From: Pelosinus sp.
GTDB lineage: Bacteria > Bacillota > Negativicutes > DSM-13327
DNA: 64,000 nt
Assembly (NCBI GenBank): GCA_029239675.1
Contig: JARBUM010000006.1
Coordinates: 79,671 to 143,670, forward strand
Reading direction: 5' to 3'
In this document: positions 53,091 to 62,884 of the stretch, one piece after another
Position numbering within the stretch: position 1 is the first letter of the stretch
How the letters are laid out: each line of letters opens with the position of its first letter
Program-made: the position numbers and the translations under genes
The notes under the pieces: generated by a model
Seen by the model: only the letters and a program-made list of their open reading frames with translations
Told to the model about the DNA's origin: nothing
Databases searched by the model: none

Positions 53091-54074
53091 TTAGTAAGCA
53101 GCCAGAGCAGCTCTAGCAACTGTTATATCTTCATCAACCGTACCGCCGCTTACACCTAAGCCGCCAATCACATGTCCTCCAACAATCAGAGGAAATCCAC
53201 CACCAAAAGTGATAAATCTACCATTATTTGCTGTGTTCAAACCAAATAGTGGCTGTCCTGGTGTTACTAACGGAGCAATTTCATCTGTAGGCGTTTTTAA
53301 TGCAAGAGCAGTATATGCTTTGTCTAGAGCTATTGAAATACTGGCCAATAAGGCACCATCCATACGATGCTGTGCTACCAGATTCCCCCCTGCATCCACT
53401 ACTGCAATCACCATAGGTATCCCTATTTCGATTGCTTTTTGTTCAGCTGCTTCTATCAATTGTTTTGCTTTTCCTAATATACTCACATGTTCTTTTGCTA
53501 TATCTTTATCTTTTTCGCCCTGCAATACTGCTAATACCTTATTTTTTACGATCACAACAATTTCTTCTTGTTCCACACATCGTGCTAAAACAAATAAGAA
53601 GTCTGAAAGACGATTTAGATATAAGGATATTGGCAAAGTAACTTTTTCCGTTTTTTTCAGTCGAACAACAGAGCGTTCTGCCCGCCTTACCATAGTTCGT
53701 GCTAGGTCCAGTGCTGCACTTGCGGAACAAGAGCCAGGCGTTACAAAATAATGTTGCGGAATTCGTTTTTCTTCTAACATATCAATGAGTGACTCTAGTC
53801 TAGCAATATGCTCCTTAGTAATACGATAGTCAGCAACCTCTAAGGATTCTGTTGCCAAATCTGCATTTAAGGAAATCAATTCTTTTTGTATCGGCTCAAT
53901 CATATCAACAGCCCAAGGTGAATGGGTAATCAGAGACTTACCTAACCCCATGGCAGCATTGGCTTCGTCCACTGTACCATACGCTTCAACTCGTAAACTA
54001 TCCTTATAAACTCGCTGTTTACTCAGCAAGCTAGTTTTTCCTTCATCTCCTGTTTTTGTATAAACTTTCATCAT
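53091..54074 (-). CDS. pduO: ATP:cob(I)alamin adenosyltransferase PduO with GlcG/HbpS domain
   Basis: 327 aa. The N-terminal domain (1-180) is a PduO-type adenosyltransferase: VYTKTGDEGKTSLL, AYGTVDEANAAMG and VRRAERSVVRL with LNRLSDFLFVLAR. The C-terminal half (from about 195) is a GlcG/HbpS (heme-binding-like) domain, VVDAGGNLVAQHRMDGA and GGGFPLIVGGHVIGGLGVSG. Supplies adenosylcobalamin to diol dehydratase. Same two-domain form as Salmonella PduO. Confidence 0.95.
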   Translation of the reverse strand: MMKVYTKTGDEGKTSLLSKQRVYKDSLRVEAYGTVDEANAAMGLGKSLITHSPWAVDMIEPIQKELISLNADLATESLEVADYRITKEHIARLESLIDMLEEKRIPQHYFVTPGSCSASAALDLARTMVRRAERSVVRLKKTEKVTLPISLYLNRLSDFLFVLARCVEQEEIVVIVKNKVLAVLQGEKDKDIAKEHVSILGKAKQLIEAAEQKAIEIGIPMVIAVVDAGGNLVAQHRMDGALLASISIALDKAYTALALKTPTDEIAPLVTPGQPLFGLNTANNGRFITFGGGFPLIVGGHVIGGLGVSGGTVDEDITVARAALAAY

Positions 54075-54123
54075 ACACTACTCCTCGAGTAAAGCTGTAT
54101 TTAACTCGATATTGTCATTTTTC

Positions 54124-54915
54124 TTATTCCTGTACAATTTCCATACCACAATCTCGGGCAATATCCTTTGCAAGTGGTGTAATAATCGTTCCTTTGGGAA
54201 CGGTTATACTCTTAGAACCATTCTGCGCCGCAGTTTGTATTGCGGTAGCGTCTAGCACCATTTTTTTATTTGCTGGAATATTAACCGCTACCTGCTCTTT
54301 TGGCTTCAATAATTGTTGACTGACTCCCGCGATAGTATGCACTGGAATCAACTGGATACCATACCCTTTTAGTTTTTTCAGATTGCCTTGCAGAGCCTGC
54401 ACAAGCCCTGGGGCTGCTTCTCCCATCTTATACTGGGCTCGCCAACTATCCATTGGATCTGCAGCATTAAACGCAGCAACTATTGGTTTCCCCATCATTA
54501 GTCCTTGCAGAATCAGCGTGGAAACCATAGTATCTGACAATGTATAAGCTAATTTCGCCGCTGTATTTTGGGTAAGTACAGGTACAATTACAATATCAGC
54601 TTCCCGCAATATGTTTCCTGGATAAGGAGAATGGGCAGTAACAATATGTATGTGACTGCCCAGCACCTCTGTTATCCTTTGAATGCCCAAAATTTGTTCA
54701 GCAGACGCCGTTAGAACTACTGTTACCCCAATGCATAGGTCCTGCAGCTTTTTTATTTCTGCCAGGCCTTGTTCAAATCCAATGGTTCCGCCAGTAAAAA
54801 TAACCAAGGCTTTTTGCTGGGACTGGCTAGATTGCCCATGAGTAGCAGCGGGCATTTGTTGTAATTGGCGCATAATCTCTTTGGTAACCAGTTGCACCAT
54901 TTCTTCCTTATCCAC
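54124..54915 (-). CDS. Microcompartment-associated flavoprotein
   Basis: 263 aa. The N-terminus (MDKEEMVQLVTKEIMRQLQQ) looks like an encapsulation helix. The middle resembles the flavoprotein domain of PF02441 (VIFTGGTIGFEQGLAEIKK, ADIVIVPVLTQNTAAKLAYTL, IVAAFNAADP). The end, TIITPLAKDIARDCGMEIVQE, matches a short C-terminal motif recurrent in microcompartment-cluster proteins. It sits between pduL and pduO where pduM-pduN would stand in Salmonella. Start GTG at 54915 with GGAGG upstream, inside the end of pduL. Its role (flavin supply, redox) is not known. Confidence 0.75.
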   Translation of the reverse strand: MDKEEMVQLVTKEIMRQLQQMPAATHGQSSQSQQKALVIFTGGTIGFEQGLAEIKKLQDLCIGVTVVLTASAEQILGIQRITEVLGSHIHIVTAHSPYPGNILREADIVIVPVLTQNTAAKLAYTLSDTMVSTLILQGLMMGKPIVAAFNAADPMDSWRAQYKMGEAAPGLVQALQGNLKKLKGYGIQLIPVHTIAGVSQQLLKPKEQVAVNIPANKKMVLDATAIQTAAQNGSKSITVPKGTIITPLAKDIARDCGMEIVQE

Positions 54916-54916
54916 G

Positions 54917-55576
54917 CTACACCTCCTGACATCGGGCTAGAGTTACTACATCGCCATTTTTTAGGCCAGTAGCATTCGCTTCATCTGTGTCAATATGAAA
55001 TTCCAGACGAAAATCCGGTTTTACACGTACCAACACATTTTTTAGCGTTACTGCTCTAGTCCCACCAGTCTCTACACATACACGCTCTCCATCGGAAACA
55101 CCAAAATGCCGAGCATCATCATTATGCATGTGAATATGTCTGGTTGCACAAATCAAACCTTCCGTTAACGTCACTGAACCCTGGGTACCAACAATCGTAA
55201 TGCTAGCTGATTGATCAATATCGCCAGATTCACGTAAAGGCGGCACAACACCAAGACTAAATCCATCTGTACGGGATATTTCAGCTTGCGTTCTCTTGCG
55301 TACAGGTCCTAAAACCCGAACGCCCCGAATGACACCTTTCGGTCCCACCATGGTAACCGTTTCCGCAGCAGCAAATTCTCCAACTTGTTTTAAATCTTTT
55401 TGCCGTGTTAAGGTATGACCAGCACCAAACAATATTTCAATATGCTCGGCAGAGAGGTGGATGTGGCGATTTGATACTCCTACTGGAATATCCATATTTT
55501 GTTTCTCTAGTGAGGTAGTCTTCTCCAAAGCCTGCATGACTTGTTTCACTACTTCATCCAATATATTTTTTTCCAT
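54917..55576 (-). CDS. pduL: Phosphate propanoyltransferase PduL
   Basis: 219 aa. Zinc-dependent phosphotransacylase, unrelated to Pta, that makes propionyl-phosphate from propionyl-CoA and phosphate. N-terminal targeting helix (MEKNILDEVVKQVMQALE), then two PduL domains with metal His in VSNRHIHLS and ATRHIHMHNDDA. The ATG at 55576 has GAGG upstream. Overlaps in transcription with the flavoprotein gene. Confidence 0.95.
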   Translation of the reverse strand: MEKNILDEVVKQVMQALEKTTSLEKQNMDIPVGVSNRHIHLSAEHIEILFGAGHTLTRQKDLKQVGEFAAAETVTMVGPKGVIRGVRVLGPVRKRTQAEISRTDGFSLGVVPPLRESGDIDQSASITIVGTQGSVTLTEGLICATRHIHMHNDDARHFGVSDGERVCVETGGTRAVTLKNVLVRVKPDFRLEFHIDTDEANATGLKNGDVVTLARCQEV

Positions 55577-55611
55577 CCTCACACCTCAATCTGCCTATTA
55601 TTTTCTACTAC

Positions 55612-55899
55612 TTATAAAGATTCATCAATTTTAGGAAGAATTTTCTCAATGTCTGTATGAGGGCGTGGAATCACATGAACAGAAACCAGTTCACCCACTC
55701 TTTGAGCAGCTGCAGCTCCTGTATCGGTAGCCGCTTTTACTGCTCCCACATCACCACGTACTAAAACAGTCACCAAACCAGATCCAATTTTTTCATAACC
55801 CACTAATATTACATTAGCCGCTTTAACCATTGCATCAGCAGCCTCTATTGCACCTACTAAACCTTTTGTTTCTACCATTCCTAAAGCTTCTCCGCGCAT
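55612..55899 (-). CDS. pduJ: Microcompartment shell protein, PduA/PduJ type
   Basis: 95-aa single BMC-domain hexamer protein. Starts [20 protein letters not shown]; pore-region [19 protein letters not shown] and C-terminal [15 protein letters not shown] are as in PduA/PduJ. Very similar to the second PduA-type protein at 62609-62884. The position next to pduK and pduL matches PduJ of Salmonella. ATG at 55899 with AAGGAGG upstream. Confidence 0.93.
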   Translation of the reverse strand: MRGEALGMVETKGLVGAIEAADAMVKAANVILVGYEKIGSGLVTVLVRGDVGAVKAATDTGAAAAQRVGELVSVHVIPRPHTDIEKILPKIDESL

Positions 55900-55900
55900 A

Positions 55901-56467
55901 TTACTCCGCCTCCTTATTATTTCTATCATAATGAATACAAGTTATCTTAGGATCACCCTTGACTCTAGGGCAAGCAGGATCACCGCAAATATTACAGTAA
56001 CCAGATACTTTCTTAGGTTGCTCCGCAATCGGCAACTGTTCACTTAGCTCTAGTGTTTTTTTTCCTGCTTCTATTTCTTCCTGTACTGCTAACTGCAGCT
56101 CATCTACAGGAATCGTCTTTTCTTCCACCCCAATTTCTTTAGGTGTTTCTTCTACAATCACATTCTTTTTTTCTTTTAATCCCACTGTTTCTTTTGTGAG
56201 CAAAATACCGGATAACTGGTCATTAGGCCTAGGTATAATATGAGTAGCATACACCTTGTTGACTTTACTGCCAGCTGTCTTTCCAGCTTGAACGGCAGCT
56301 GTAACCGCACCAACGTTGCCACTCAATTTAATAACTACCATTCCGCCGCCTTTTGTCTTTTCATAACCAATTAGCTCTACATTGGCTGCTTTAAGTGCCG
56401 CATCAGTCGCTTCCAATGCTGCAGCTAATCCAACGATTTCAATGAGACCTAAAGCGTTTTGGACCAT
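55901..56467 (-). CDS. pduK: Microcompartment shell protein PduK with C-terminal FeS-like motif
   Basis: 188 aa. N-terminal BMC domain (1-90, [20 protein letters not shown]) followed by a long charged linker and a C-terminal cysteine cluster [22 protein letters not shown], which could bind a metal or FeS cluster, as noted for PduK. Stop overlaps the start region of the following pduJ. GAGGTG precedes the ATG. It overlaps pduH by 19 bases. Confidence 0.88.
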   Translation of the reverse strand: MVQNALGLIEIVGLAAALEATDAALKAANVELIGYEKTKGGGMVVIKLSGNVGAVTAAVQAGKTAGSKVNKVYATHIIPRPNDQLSGILLTKETVGLKEKKNVIVEETPKEIGVEEKTIPVDELQLAVQEEIEAGKKTLELSEQLPIAEQPKKVSGYCNICGDPACPRVKGDPKITCIHYDRNNKEAE

Positions 56468-56940
56468 GCTTTCACCTCCCCATGGCCTTGTGCACTTTCT
56501 TGAAGAACCTTTTGAACCATACGGTAGACTATCGCGTATAAGTCATCCCGATCATTTACTTGCAAACCTTCGTCTTCTGACGGTTGCTCTTTAAAAGGAA
56601 TACCTTTTACTAACCGCGCCGCATTGTAACCAAAATGCCGCCACTGGGCAGGACTTCCTGCTTGGCTTAAAGCAAATAACGGACTTTGGGCAGGCAGTTT
56701 GACATAATGAATACACAAGTCATCCATCCCAATACCCATTCCTATTCCCAGCTTTGATTTAGAAGCGCCCTCATAAGCTAGGGCTACTGCATCTTTTTCA
56801 TTACTCTGCACAACAGTACAGGGTATTCCTTCTTCTTCCATTCCCGCTTGTACTTCTCTTATTTTTTGCTCACAACCTGTGTGAGGAAATAGATAGATGA
56901 GTACACAAGGTTTATTTTGATCTGGCAGCATAGCATTCAC
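56449..56940 (-). CDS. pduH: Diol dehydratase reactivase small subunit PduH
   Basis: 163 aa. Beta-subunit of the chaperone that swaps damaged cobalamin out of diol dehydratase: CVLIYLFPHTGCEQKIREV, and LGIGMGIGMDDLCIHYVKLP. The C-terminus has a run of extra residues. The start is GTG at 56940, overlapping the pduG stop as GTGA; an ATG at 56931 is an alternative. Longer than the usual 116-125 aa. Confidence 0.88.
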   Translation of the reverse strand: MNAMLPDQNKPCVLIYLFPHTGCEQKIREVQAGMEEEGIPCTVVQSNEKDAVALAYEGASKSKLGIGMGIGMDDLCIHYVKLPAQSPLFALSQAGSPAQWRHFGYNAARLVKGIPFKEQPSEDEGLQVNDRDDLYAIVYRMVQKVLQESAQGHGEVKAWSKTL

Positions 56941-58760
56941 GCCTCTCTGTCAAGATATGACAGTACTAATCCAGTAGCTACAGCATTACGTGGGCCTTCG
57001 GAACCTCTAATATTTCCTCGTCCGCATACAATACTATATTCAGCTAATGCATCAGTCACCATATCTCCTACTTCAAAATCCATGGCAGATCCCCCTACCA
57101 AAACAACAAACTCAATATGACGAATATTGCCTGTAGGTGCCACGCGAGCTAAAGACCGAAGTGCATTCGTGACGAACACGCGTTTTTTAGCCTCTCTCCG
57201 CACATGACGAATCTTATCCAAAGGATGAGAACTGGGAATTGGAATCATGTCGCCATCTTTTAAAATTACCACGCGAGAAAAAACTTGCGGTGGAAGGTGC
57301 TGTTCATAGAAACGGACCGTTCCATCTTCCAGTCTTATATGATATAAGCTTTCTACTTTAGCCAATGGATATTTCTTAATATCTTCCGCTAGGTCAAAAT
57401 CGTTTAATCCTAGTTCAGAATTGATCAGCATGGTAACCATATCACCAGCTCCGGCTAAATGAATGGATAATACACGTTCATCCCTCGTGATAATAGCCGC
57501 ATCTGTGGATCCGCCACCCATGTCAAGAATTGCCAAAGGCTTATCCGTCCCAGGGGTTGTTAGTGCCCCCCGAATCGCCATATTAGCCTCGACTCCTGCA
57601 ATGACCACTTTTACCCCTAAATTGCTTCTCAACTGGTTAGCGATTTGTTCCATAGGAAGACGGCTTGTTTTTACCATAGCCGCTAAAGCCACAGCATTTT
57701 CTAGAGCAAATTCTCCAGCCAATCCACCCTGCACCTTTTGAGGTACAAAAGTATCAACTGCCAGAATATCTTGTATCTTCATGTCGGCAAGCTGTTGCTC
57801 CGTAAGTTCACTCATGACTTGACGGACTCGTTCCAACATCCCGCTTACATTTGTACCAGCTTCTCCTTGCACATCAAGGACGGGCTGCACTCTTTCTACT
57901 GTTTCCATAATCTTACTAGCCCCAGATTCAACATCAATATCAGCGTTACCCTTTGATCCCAAAATAGTGATGAACCCTGCTGGGATGGTCCGAGCTTTCA
58001 CGTCACCTTGAGGGGTGCGCACAACAACCGCTGAACGATTGCCAATTAAAGCACGAGCAATGGGTACCACCATTTTTGTATCAACCGCTGATAATTCAAA
58101 TACTGTGGCTATTCCGTAGGGATTTGATAAGGTTTTAATGGTTTGCCCCGGCTCTGCTACTTCAACAGCCGAAAGCATTCCAATAGGGACCTTTTCAATG
58201 AGTGTTACCTCATCCACTACAGGTATAACTTTCTGTAAACGGTTGGAAATCAGTACAGCATCATCTTGGCGAACAATCACGCCCTGAAGGTCAATGCCCC
58301 GCCCTAATGCCTGATTAAGAACACGCGATGCGTCTTCAAAATCAATGTTCTCAGGAATGACACAAATCACTTTTTCTCCTGGCGTAACACTAGCTAGCTG
58401 ACTAAACGAAACGGTTTGACCAACGCCTAAACCTACACCACCTGGAGTAGATGGATTATGACCAATCATCGTCGATTCTGTAATAATCGTTTCGGTGATT
58501 GTTTCCATTGCCAAGTCACCAATTACAGGCGTTGCTTCATTTAACCTGATTTCAGATACATCAGCCATTTGTAGTCCAGCCTTTTTCAACGCCTCTTCTA
58601 AAGCAATGACAATGCCTGGAATATTTGCTAGTGTACCTTTTATACCTGTAGTTTTGATAATACTACTGGCGTAAAACTTTGTGACTTTTGCTGAGTCCAT
58701 AGCAGCCAAGCAAACTTCTGTTGTAGAATTCCCAATATCTACACCTGCAACTATCGCCAT
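56937..58760 (-). CDS. pduG: Diol dehydratase reactivase large subunit PduG
   Basis: 607 aa. Actin/Hsp70-like ATPase: VAGVDIGNSTTEVCLA at the start, LAILDMGGGSTDAAII for the second phosphate site, with VSVDDAVLI-like segments between. Exchanges inactive cobalamin in diol dehydratase for fresh coenzyme. It follows pduE by 12 bases. AAGGTGG precedes the ATG. Confidence 0.95.
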   Translation of the reverse strand: MAIVAGVDIGNSTTEVCLAAMDSAKVTKFYASSIIKTTGIKGTLANIPGIVIALEEALKKAGLQMADVSEIRLNEATPVIGDLAMETITETIITESTMIGHNPSTPGGVGLGVGQTVSFSQLASVTPGEKVICVIPENIDFEDASRVLNQALGRGIDLQGVIVRQDDAVLISNRLQKVIPVVDEVTLIEKVPIGMLSAVEVAEPGQTIKTLSNPYGIATVFELSAVDTKMVVPIARALIGNRSAVVVRTPQGDVKARTIPAGFITILGSKGNADIDVESGASKIMETVERVQPVLDVQGEAGTNVSGMLERVRQVMSELTEQQLADMKIQDILAVDTFVPQKVQGGLAGEFALENAVALAAMVKTSRLPMEQIANQLRSNLGVKVVIAGVEANMAIRGALTTPGTDKPLAILDMGGGSTDAAIITRDERVLSIHLAGAGDMVTMLINSELGLNDFDLAEDIKKYPLAKVESLYHIRLEDGTVRFYEQHLPPQVFSRVVILKDGDMIPIPSSHPLDKIRHVRREAKKRVFVTNALRSLARVAPTGNIRHIEFVVLVGGSAMDFEVGDMVTDALAEYSIVCGRGNIRGSEGPRNAVATGLVLSYLDREA

Positions 58761-58772
58761 GAAAATTCCACC

Positions 58773-59297
58773 TTACTCCGCTCTGAGACGATTACGCCGT
58801 TCGTACACTCCTGCAGCCTCTCTCACAAAAGCGGCATTTATTTTTGCATTATATTTTGTTTCCATTTCTTCTGCAATGGCTAGTAATTCCGCCCTAGTTG
58901 ACCGATAAGGACGAAGAGCATTATAGATTTGCAGTATCCGCTCATCAGGAATTGCTGTCAATTCTGCAGCTCGACGAAGATTATCACCAAACTGATTTCT
59001 ACCAACACCATCAGCAATTTCAGCCTGCATTCTAAGAGTCTCTGGAGCAATACGTACGTCTTGAGACTTAACATCGCCATTTAATACGTTCGCCAAGGTA
59101 ATATCGGATAGCTTTTTCCCTGTGGGAGATTTTAACAACTCTGGCCGTTTTGTAGCCAAAGGATAGTCTTTATCTGGATTTAATCCTTGGGTAGCAGCTA
59201 CTGGAGCAGCTTGTGGAGTTTGTGCTATTGGTGCCCCTTTACTCATGGATTTTAATACTTCACGAACCATATCTTCAATCATTTTTTCTTGAGACAT
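58773..59297 (-). CDS. pduE: Propanediol dehydratase small subunit PduE
   Basis: 174 aa. Gamma subunit of B12-dependent diol dehydratase. N-terminal helix MSQEKMIEDMVREVLKSM is a likely encapsulation signal; conserved DYPLATKRPELLKSPTGKKL and IPDERILQIYNALRPYRST. The ATG at 59297 has GGAGG eight bases upstream; a longer frame begins within that site. Confidence 0.95.
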   Translation of the reverse strand: MSQEKMIEDMVREVLKSMSKGAPIAQTPQAAPVAATQGLNPDKDYPLATKRPELLKSPTGKKLSDITLANVLNGDVKSQDVRIAPETLRMQAEIADGVGRNQFGDNLRRAAELTAIPDERILQIYNALRPYRSTRAELLAIAEEMETKYNAKINAAFVREAAGVYERRNRLRAE

Positions 59298-59316
59298 TTC
59301 GATCACCTCCGCTTAG

Positions 59317-59958
59317 TTAGAATTTGACTTCGATTTCAATTGGCTTAGCACCTTGAACCACATGTTCGGTTTCTTTAATATGCAGCACTGCTGCTTTTGC
59401 TTGAAATTTAGGTCTAGCCATCTGGTCATTTTTGGTTGGCACTGGAGTAGGAGATTCACCTTTTGCATATTTAGCAGCATTACGACCAATGGCACGATAA
59501 GCTGGTAAATCAAGCAAAGGAGATTGGGAGAAAAGTTCTAGATTGCTAAGTGGTGGCAAATCCTTTTGATGAATTACACTCGTACCTCTAGATTGTATGC
59601 CGATAGCAATCCCTGATCCACTCAACTTGGTCGCATCATGAGCAGCAAAGGCTACGTCAGACGTACGCAACACACGTATCACTCTAGCATTCAGCCCTTC
59701 TTCTTCAATACCTGCGATCATTTCCCTAAGCACATCACTGTGAGGGACGTTCACAATTGTCTTATTCTGATACTTAGCAAAAGCTGGAGCCAAGGCAATT
59801 ATCACTTCATCGGCTCTTGTTCCGGGACGTGCTTCTCCTTTTTCCACCAAAGTCATGGGACGTCCAGTAGCTACTGCATTCGTAGTAGGTTTGGGTTGTT
59901 CCATACCTTGCATTACTTGCACAATGATTTCACGAATCATTTGCTCGTTAATTTGCAT
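59317..59958 (-). CDS. pduD: Propanediol dehydratase medium subunit PduD
   Basis: 213 aa. Beta subunit; with PduC and PduE it forms the (alpha-beta-gamma)2 enzyme that converts 1,2-propanediol to propionaldehyde using adenosylcobalamin. N-terminal helix [16 protein letters not shown] is a likely targeting peptide. Cobalamin-binding motifs appear in GKGEARPG-like and [34 protein letters not shown] (about residues 70-103). GAGG precedes the ATG. Confidence 0.95.
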   Translation of the reverse strand: MQINEQMIREIIVQVMQGMEQPKPTTNAVATGRPMTLVEKGEARPGTRADEVIIALAPAFAKYQNKTIVNVPHSDVLREMIAGIEEEGLNARVIRVLRTSDVAFAAHDATKLSGSGIAIGIQSRGTSVIHQKDLPPLSNLELFSQSPLLDLPAYRAIGRNAAKYAKGESPTPVPTKNDQMARPKFQAKAAVLHIKETEHVVQGAKPIEIEVKF

Positions 59959-59981
59959 TACACTACACCTCTCTTTCCAAC

Positions 59982-61652
59982 TTAAGCATCATAATCAGAC
60001 GGATTAATTGCCTGACTGATGTTTTTAATTTCGTTCCAACGTTCATCACTCATTTGGTAACCAGTTCCTGGACCGCGATAGTCATTACGACTATTCACTG
60101 CACTAATAACATTAAAGTCTTTATCCAGAATCGCCGAAGTATGAAGGTAATCTCCAGAAATACGTTGTTTTAAGATGTTCAATATATGACCAGCTAAATC
60201 ATTAAAACCGTTTTTAGCCAATGCTTTAACGATATCAATACCTGTAATGCCACGACTCATTAGTTCTTGAGCAGCTTTTAAATCTTCTACTACATTACGT
60301 GCTGGCACATCTTTACTGCCATGAGCATAGGTTGCTGCTTCCACTTCTTCATCTGTAATTGCTGGGAAGCCCAGTTCTTTAAACACAGCCTGAAGTCCTC
60401 TAGCTGCTTTATTGCGAACCGCAATAACTTCTTCTTCTGAAGCTGGACGCAAACCACCATCTACTTTCAAGTCACGTTGCATAATGTTCCAATCATCATA
60501 ATCGTCCACATCCCAGTTAGAACCTGCAAACATATTATCATAATTGGGGACACCGCTATAACCTGAGCAGATAAAGTCTGTACCAGGAAGAAATTGCATT
60601 AAAGTACGAGCTGTACGACGAATATCAGAATGTGTAAATGTTTGGTCATTACTGGATGCTACTTCCATATCTAGCATAGCTGCACAAAGATTTTCTGCTA
60701 ATACGGCACGAATACCAGATGGAACAGCAGCTGGTACACCAATGCAACTTACAGAACCATTCTGTAGGCCCTGTACACCAGCACCTCTAGTAAGCATGAT
60801 GCAGCGAATTTCCAAATACAACATGGATTTACCTTCTGCATAACCCATTTGTACTTCTGACCCTGTACCAGAAGTAAATCTCATTTTTAATCCCCGTGAA
60901 GCATATGCCGAAGCAAGAAATGCTTTTGACCAAGGTGTATCATCACCATCAACAAACACGTTTTCTGTACCATATACGGAAATGGTTTCTGCATAGGCAG
61001 TTATGCCACGCATGCCAAGTTCCAATTCAGTTGCTTCTTCCAAAGCACATTGAATAAGTGTACCGCCACGACCAGCTTGACTGCCTATCAACAAGGCTAA
61101 CGCATTAAAAGGAGCGTAGCGAACTACTGCAACAGTCGTTTCCATTTCGTCAAAACCACGAAGTGCTGCTTCCGCACCATCGGCAGCAATCAAGACTGGA
61201 TTATCATTAACATTGGTGATGTGACATTGGTTGGAAGGAGTTTTACGAGCCCGCATTTTTTGCATGGCCATCATCATCTCTACAACATTCATGGTGTTAA
61301 ATACAGCCACAAGTTTCGCAGCTGTTAACCCACGAACAATATCAACAACTTCTTTTCGGGATACATTCACATCAACAAGCATCTTGGCAATTTGGCTAGC
61401 TTCCATAGCCATTGCTTTCTCAGCAACTTTCACATCGATGGCATAGTCAGCAATAAATTGCTCAATAAAATCGAAATTACTACGAGCAACGCCGTCCATT
61501 TCCACAATTTTGCCATTTTCAATTTTAATACTAGGTATTGGATCGTTAGGGCTACCCATGGCGATCAGACCAACCTCTGGCCATTCTTTTACGAAGCCGT
61601 CCTGGTTTACAGGGCGGGCAGCTAAGACTTCAAAACGTTTTGATCTCTTCAT
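59982..61652 (-). CDS. pduC: Propanediol dehydratase large subunit PduC
   Basis: 556 aa, against 554 in Klebsiella. Alpha subunit with the TIM barrel that holds substrate, metal and radical. Residues aligned by motif include the catalytic His in [11 protein letters not shown] (144), Glu171 in GFDEMETTV and the region [19 protein letters not shown]. Retains the diol-dehydratase pattern rather than the glycerol-dehydratase one as far as I can tell. GGGAGGGG precedes the ATG. Confidence 0.96.
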   Translation of the reverse strand: MKRSKRFEVLAARPVNQDGFVKEWPEVGLIAMGSPNDPIPSIKIENGKIVEMDGVARSNFDFIEQFIADYAIDVKVAEKAMAMEASQIAKMLVDVNVSRKEVVDIVRGLTAAKLVAVFNTMNVVEMMMAMQKMRARKTPSNQCHITNVNDNPVLIAADGAEAALRGFDEMETTVAVVRYAPFNALALLIGSQAGRGGTLIQCALEEATELELGMRGITAYAETISVYGTENVFVDGDDTPWSKAFLASAYASRGLKMRFTSGTGSEVQMGYAEGKSMLYLEIRCIMLTRGAGVQGLQNGSVSCIGVPAAVPSGIRAVLAENLCAAMLDMEVASSNDQTFTHSDIRRTARTLMQFLPGTDFICSGYSGVPNYDNMFAGSNWDVDDYDDWNIMQRDLKVDGGLRPASEEEVIAVRNKAARGLQAVFKELGFPAITDEEVEAATYAHGSKDVPARNVVEDLKAAQELMSRGITGIDIVKALAKNGFNDLAGHILNILKQRISGDYLHTSAILDKDFNVISAVNSRNDYRGPGTGYQMSDERWNEIKNISQAINPSDYDA

Positions 61653-61671
61653 TGTTTTTCCCCTCCCTGCA

Positions 61672-62463
61672 TTAGATATATGGCTTAGTTACTGATGGAG
61701 CTGGTCCAGCCATAGACTCCAACAGTTTTATACCTATTTCTTTGGCGGCAAGTACGGCTTGACGCACGGCACCAGAGTCACCTGTAACCATTAGAATGAC
61801 TTCATTAGAAAAACTAGTTCCGCCTGCTGGGCTAGCATAGCCAACCACCTCAACATTGGCCGTTTTAACAGCAACATCGGACATGAGCACACCAATGGCA
61901 GCAGGAGCACCAACAATCAATCCAAAAGCTTTGCCTAGTGGAGCACCAAAAGCCTTATTGACAGCATAACTTGCCCGAGCCGTATATTGTAATTCAAGAT
62001 GTCCAGCATCGTTAGCATATACATCGCCAAATGTACGATCAAGTTCTTTCAATGCTACTTCAATAGCACGGCGAGCATCCGATACTTCTTCCGCACCAAA
62101 GAGAATCAAGGAACCATGTCCTGCTCCACCTTTTGTATCACGAGGTAATTCGATAGATATGATTTCTGTATTGGTAGCTTTTACAGCTTCGTCAGCAGCC
62201 ATAATATGTGGGCCAGCTCCTGTACGAGCACCTAAGATACCAATAGAACGGTATTTGGGATCAATTTTCATTTTTTCATGTAACATAGGGTCAACGTTTG
62301 CAATTACTAGACCAATAGTATCGCCGATTGCAGTCCCAACGAATTCTGTAATACCAGGATTTACTGAGCTTTTCGGTTTCTCTTGCGCCGCTTGCGCAGG
62401 AGTGTTATTTTCCATTCTTTTTTTAATTTCATCCATGACCTTGTCAATTAATTGATCTTGCAT
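61672..62463 (-). CDS. pduB: Microcompartment shell protein PduB
   Basis: 263 aa. Tandem BMC-domain trimer protein. N-terminal extension with helix DQLIDKVMDEIKKRMEN, then the first domain ITEFVGTAIGDTIGLVI and the second AFGAPLGKAFGLIVGAPAAIGV. In Salmonella the PduB N-terminus links shell to cargo. GGAGG precedes the ATG. A 145-base gap with a hairpin separates it from pduA. Confidence 0.93.
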   Translation of the reverse strand: MQDQLIDKVMDEIKKRMENNTPAQAAQEKPKSSVNPGITEFVGTAIGDTIGLVIANVDPMLHEKMKIDPKYRSIGILGARTGAGPHIMAADEAVKATNTEIISIELPRDTKGGAGHGSLILFGAEEVSDARRAIEVALKELDRTFGDVYANDAGHLELQYTARASYAVNKAFGAPLGKAFGLIVGAPAAIGVLMSDVAVKTANVEVVGYASPAGGTSFSNEVILMVTGDSGAVRQAVLAAKEIGIKLLESMAGPAPSVTKPYI

Positions 62464-62505
62464 ATAATTCTACCTCCAAATTAATACCTATTTTACCCGA
62501 TGATC

Positions 62506-62549
62506 AAGTCGCTCTAAGACTCCTACTAAGTTGGACTTAAGAGCGACTT
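62506..62549 (-). other. Intercistronic hairpin between pduA and pduB
   Basis: AAGTCGCTCT (62506-62515) pairs with AGAGCGACTT (62540-62549), and the pairing can extend by a few bases inward. No T-run on either side, so it is not a standard terminator. It may stabilise or process the mRNA and adjust the amount of PduA relative to the rest. Confidence 0.5.
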
Positions 62550-62608
62550 AATCCGAAGGATAAGTGCAACTACGACTCAATAGAGCTAACACTCCATTTG
62601 AATCCAGT

Positions 62609-62884
62609 CTACTTTATCTTAGGAAGAATTTTTTCCACATCTGTATGGGGACGTGGAATAACGTGAATAGACACAACTTCGCCAACTTTTTGCGCAGCTG
62701 CTGCACCAGCATCTGTTGCCGCTTTTATCGCGCCAACATCACCACGCACCATCACTGTCACTAGGCCAGAACCGATTTTTTCATAGCCCACTAATTGAAC
62801 ATTTGCTGCTTTCACCATAGCATCAGCAGCTTCAATGGCACCTACTAGCCCTTTTGTTTCAATCATTCCTAATGCTTCACTCAT
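62609..62884 (-). CDS. pduA: Microcompartment shell protein PduA
   Basis: 91 aa, one BMC domain. [23 protein letters not shown] (first 23 residues, quoted in part) and [20 protein letters not shown]-terminal [18 protein letters not shown]. Forms the main hexameric shell facets. Almost identical to the second copy at 55612-55899. The ATG at 62884 has GGAGGTG six bases upstream. Confidence 0.94.
   Translation of the reverse strand: MSEALGMIETKGLVGAIEAADAMVKAANVQLVGYEKIGSGLVTVMVRGDVGAIKAATDAGAAAAQKVGEVVSIHVIPRPHTDVEKILPKIK

Noticed and set aside
53209..53751. 180-codon open frame on the plus strand
   Set aside because: Antisense to pduO; composition is that of a reverse-strand shadow.
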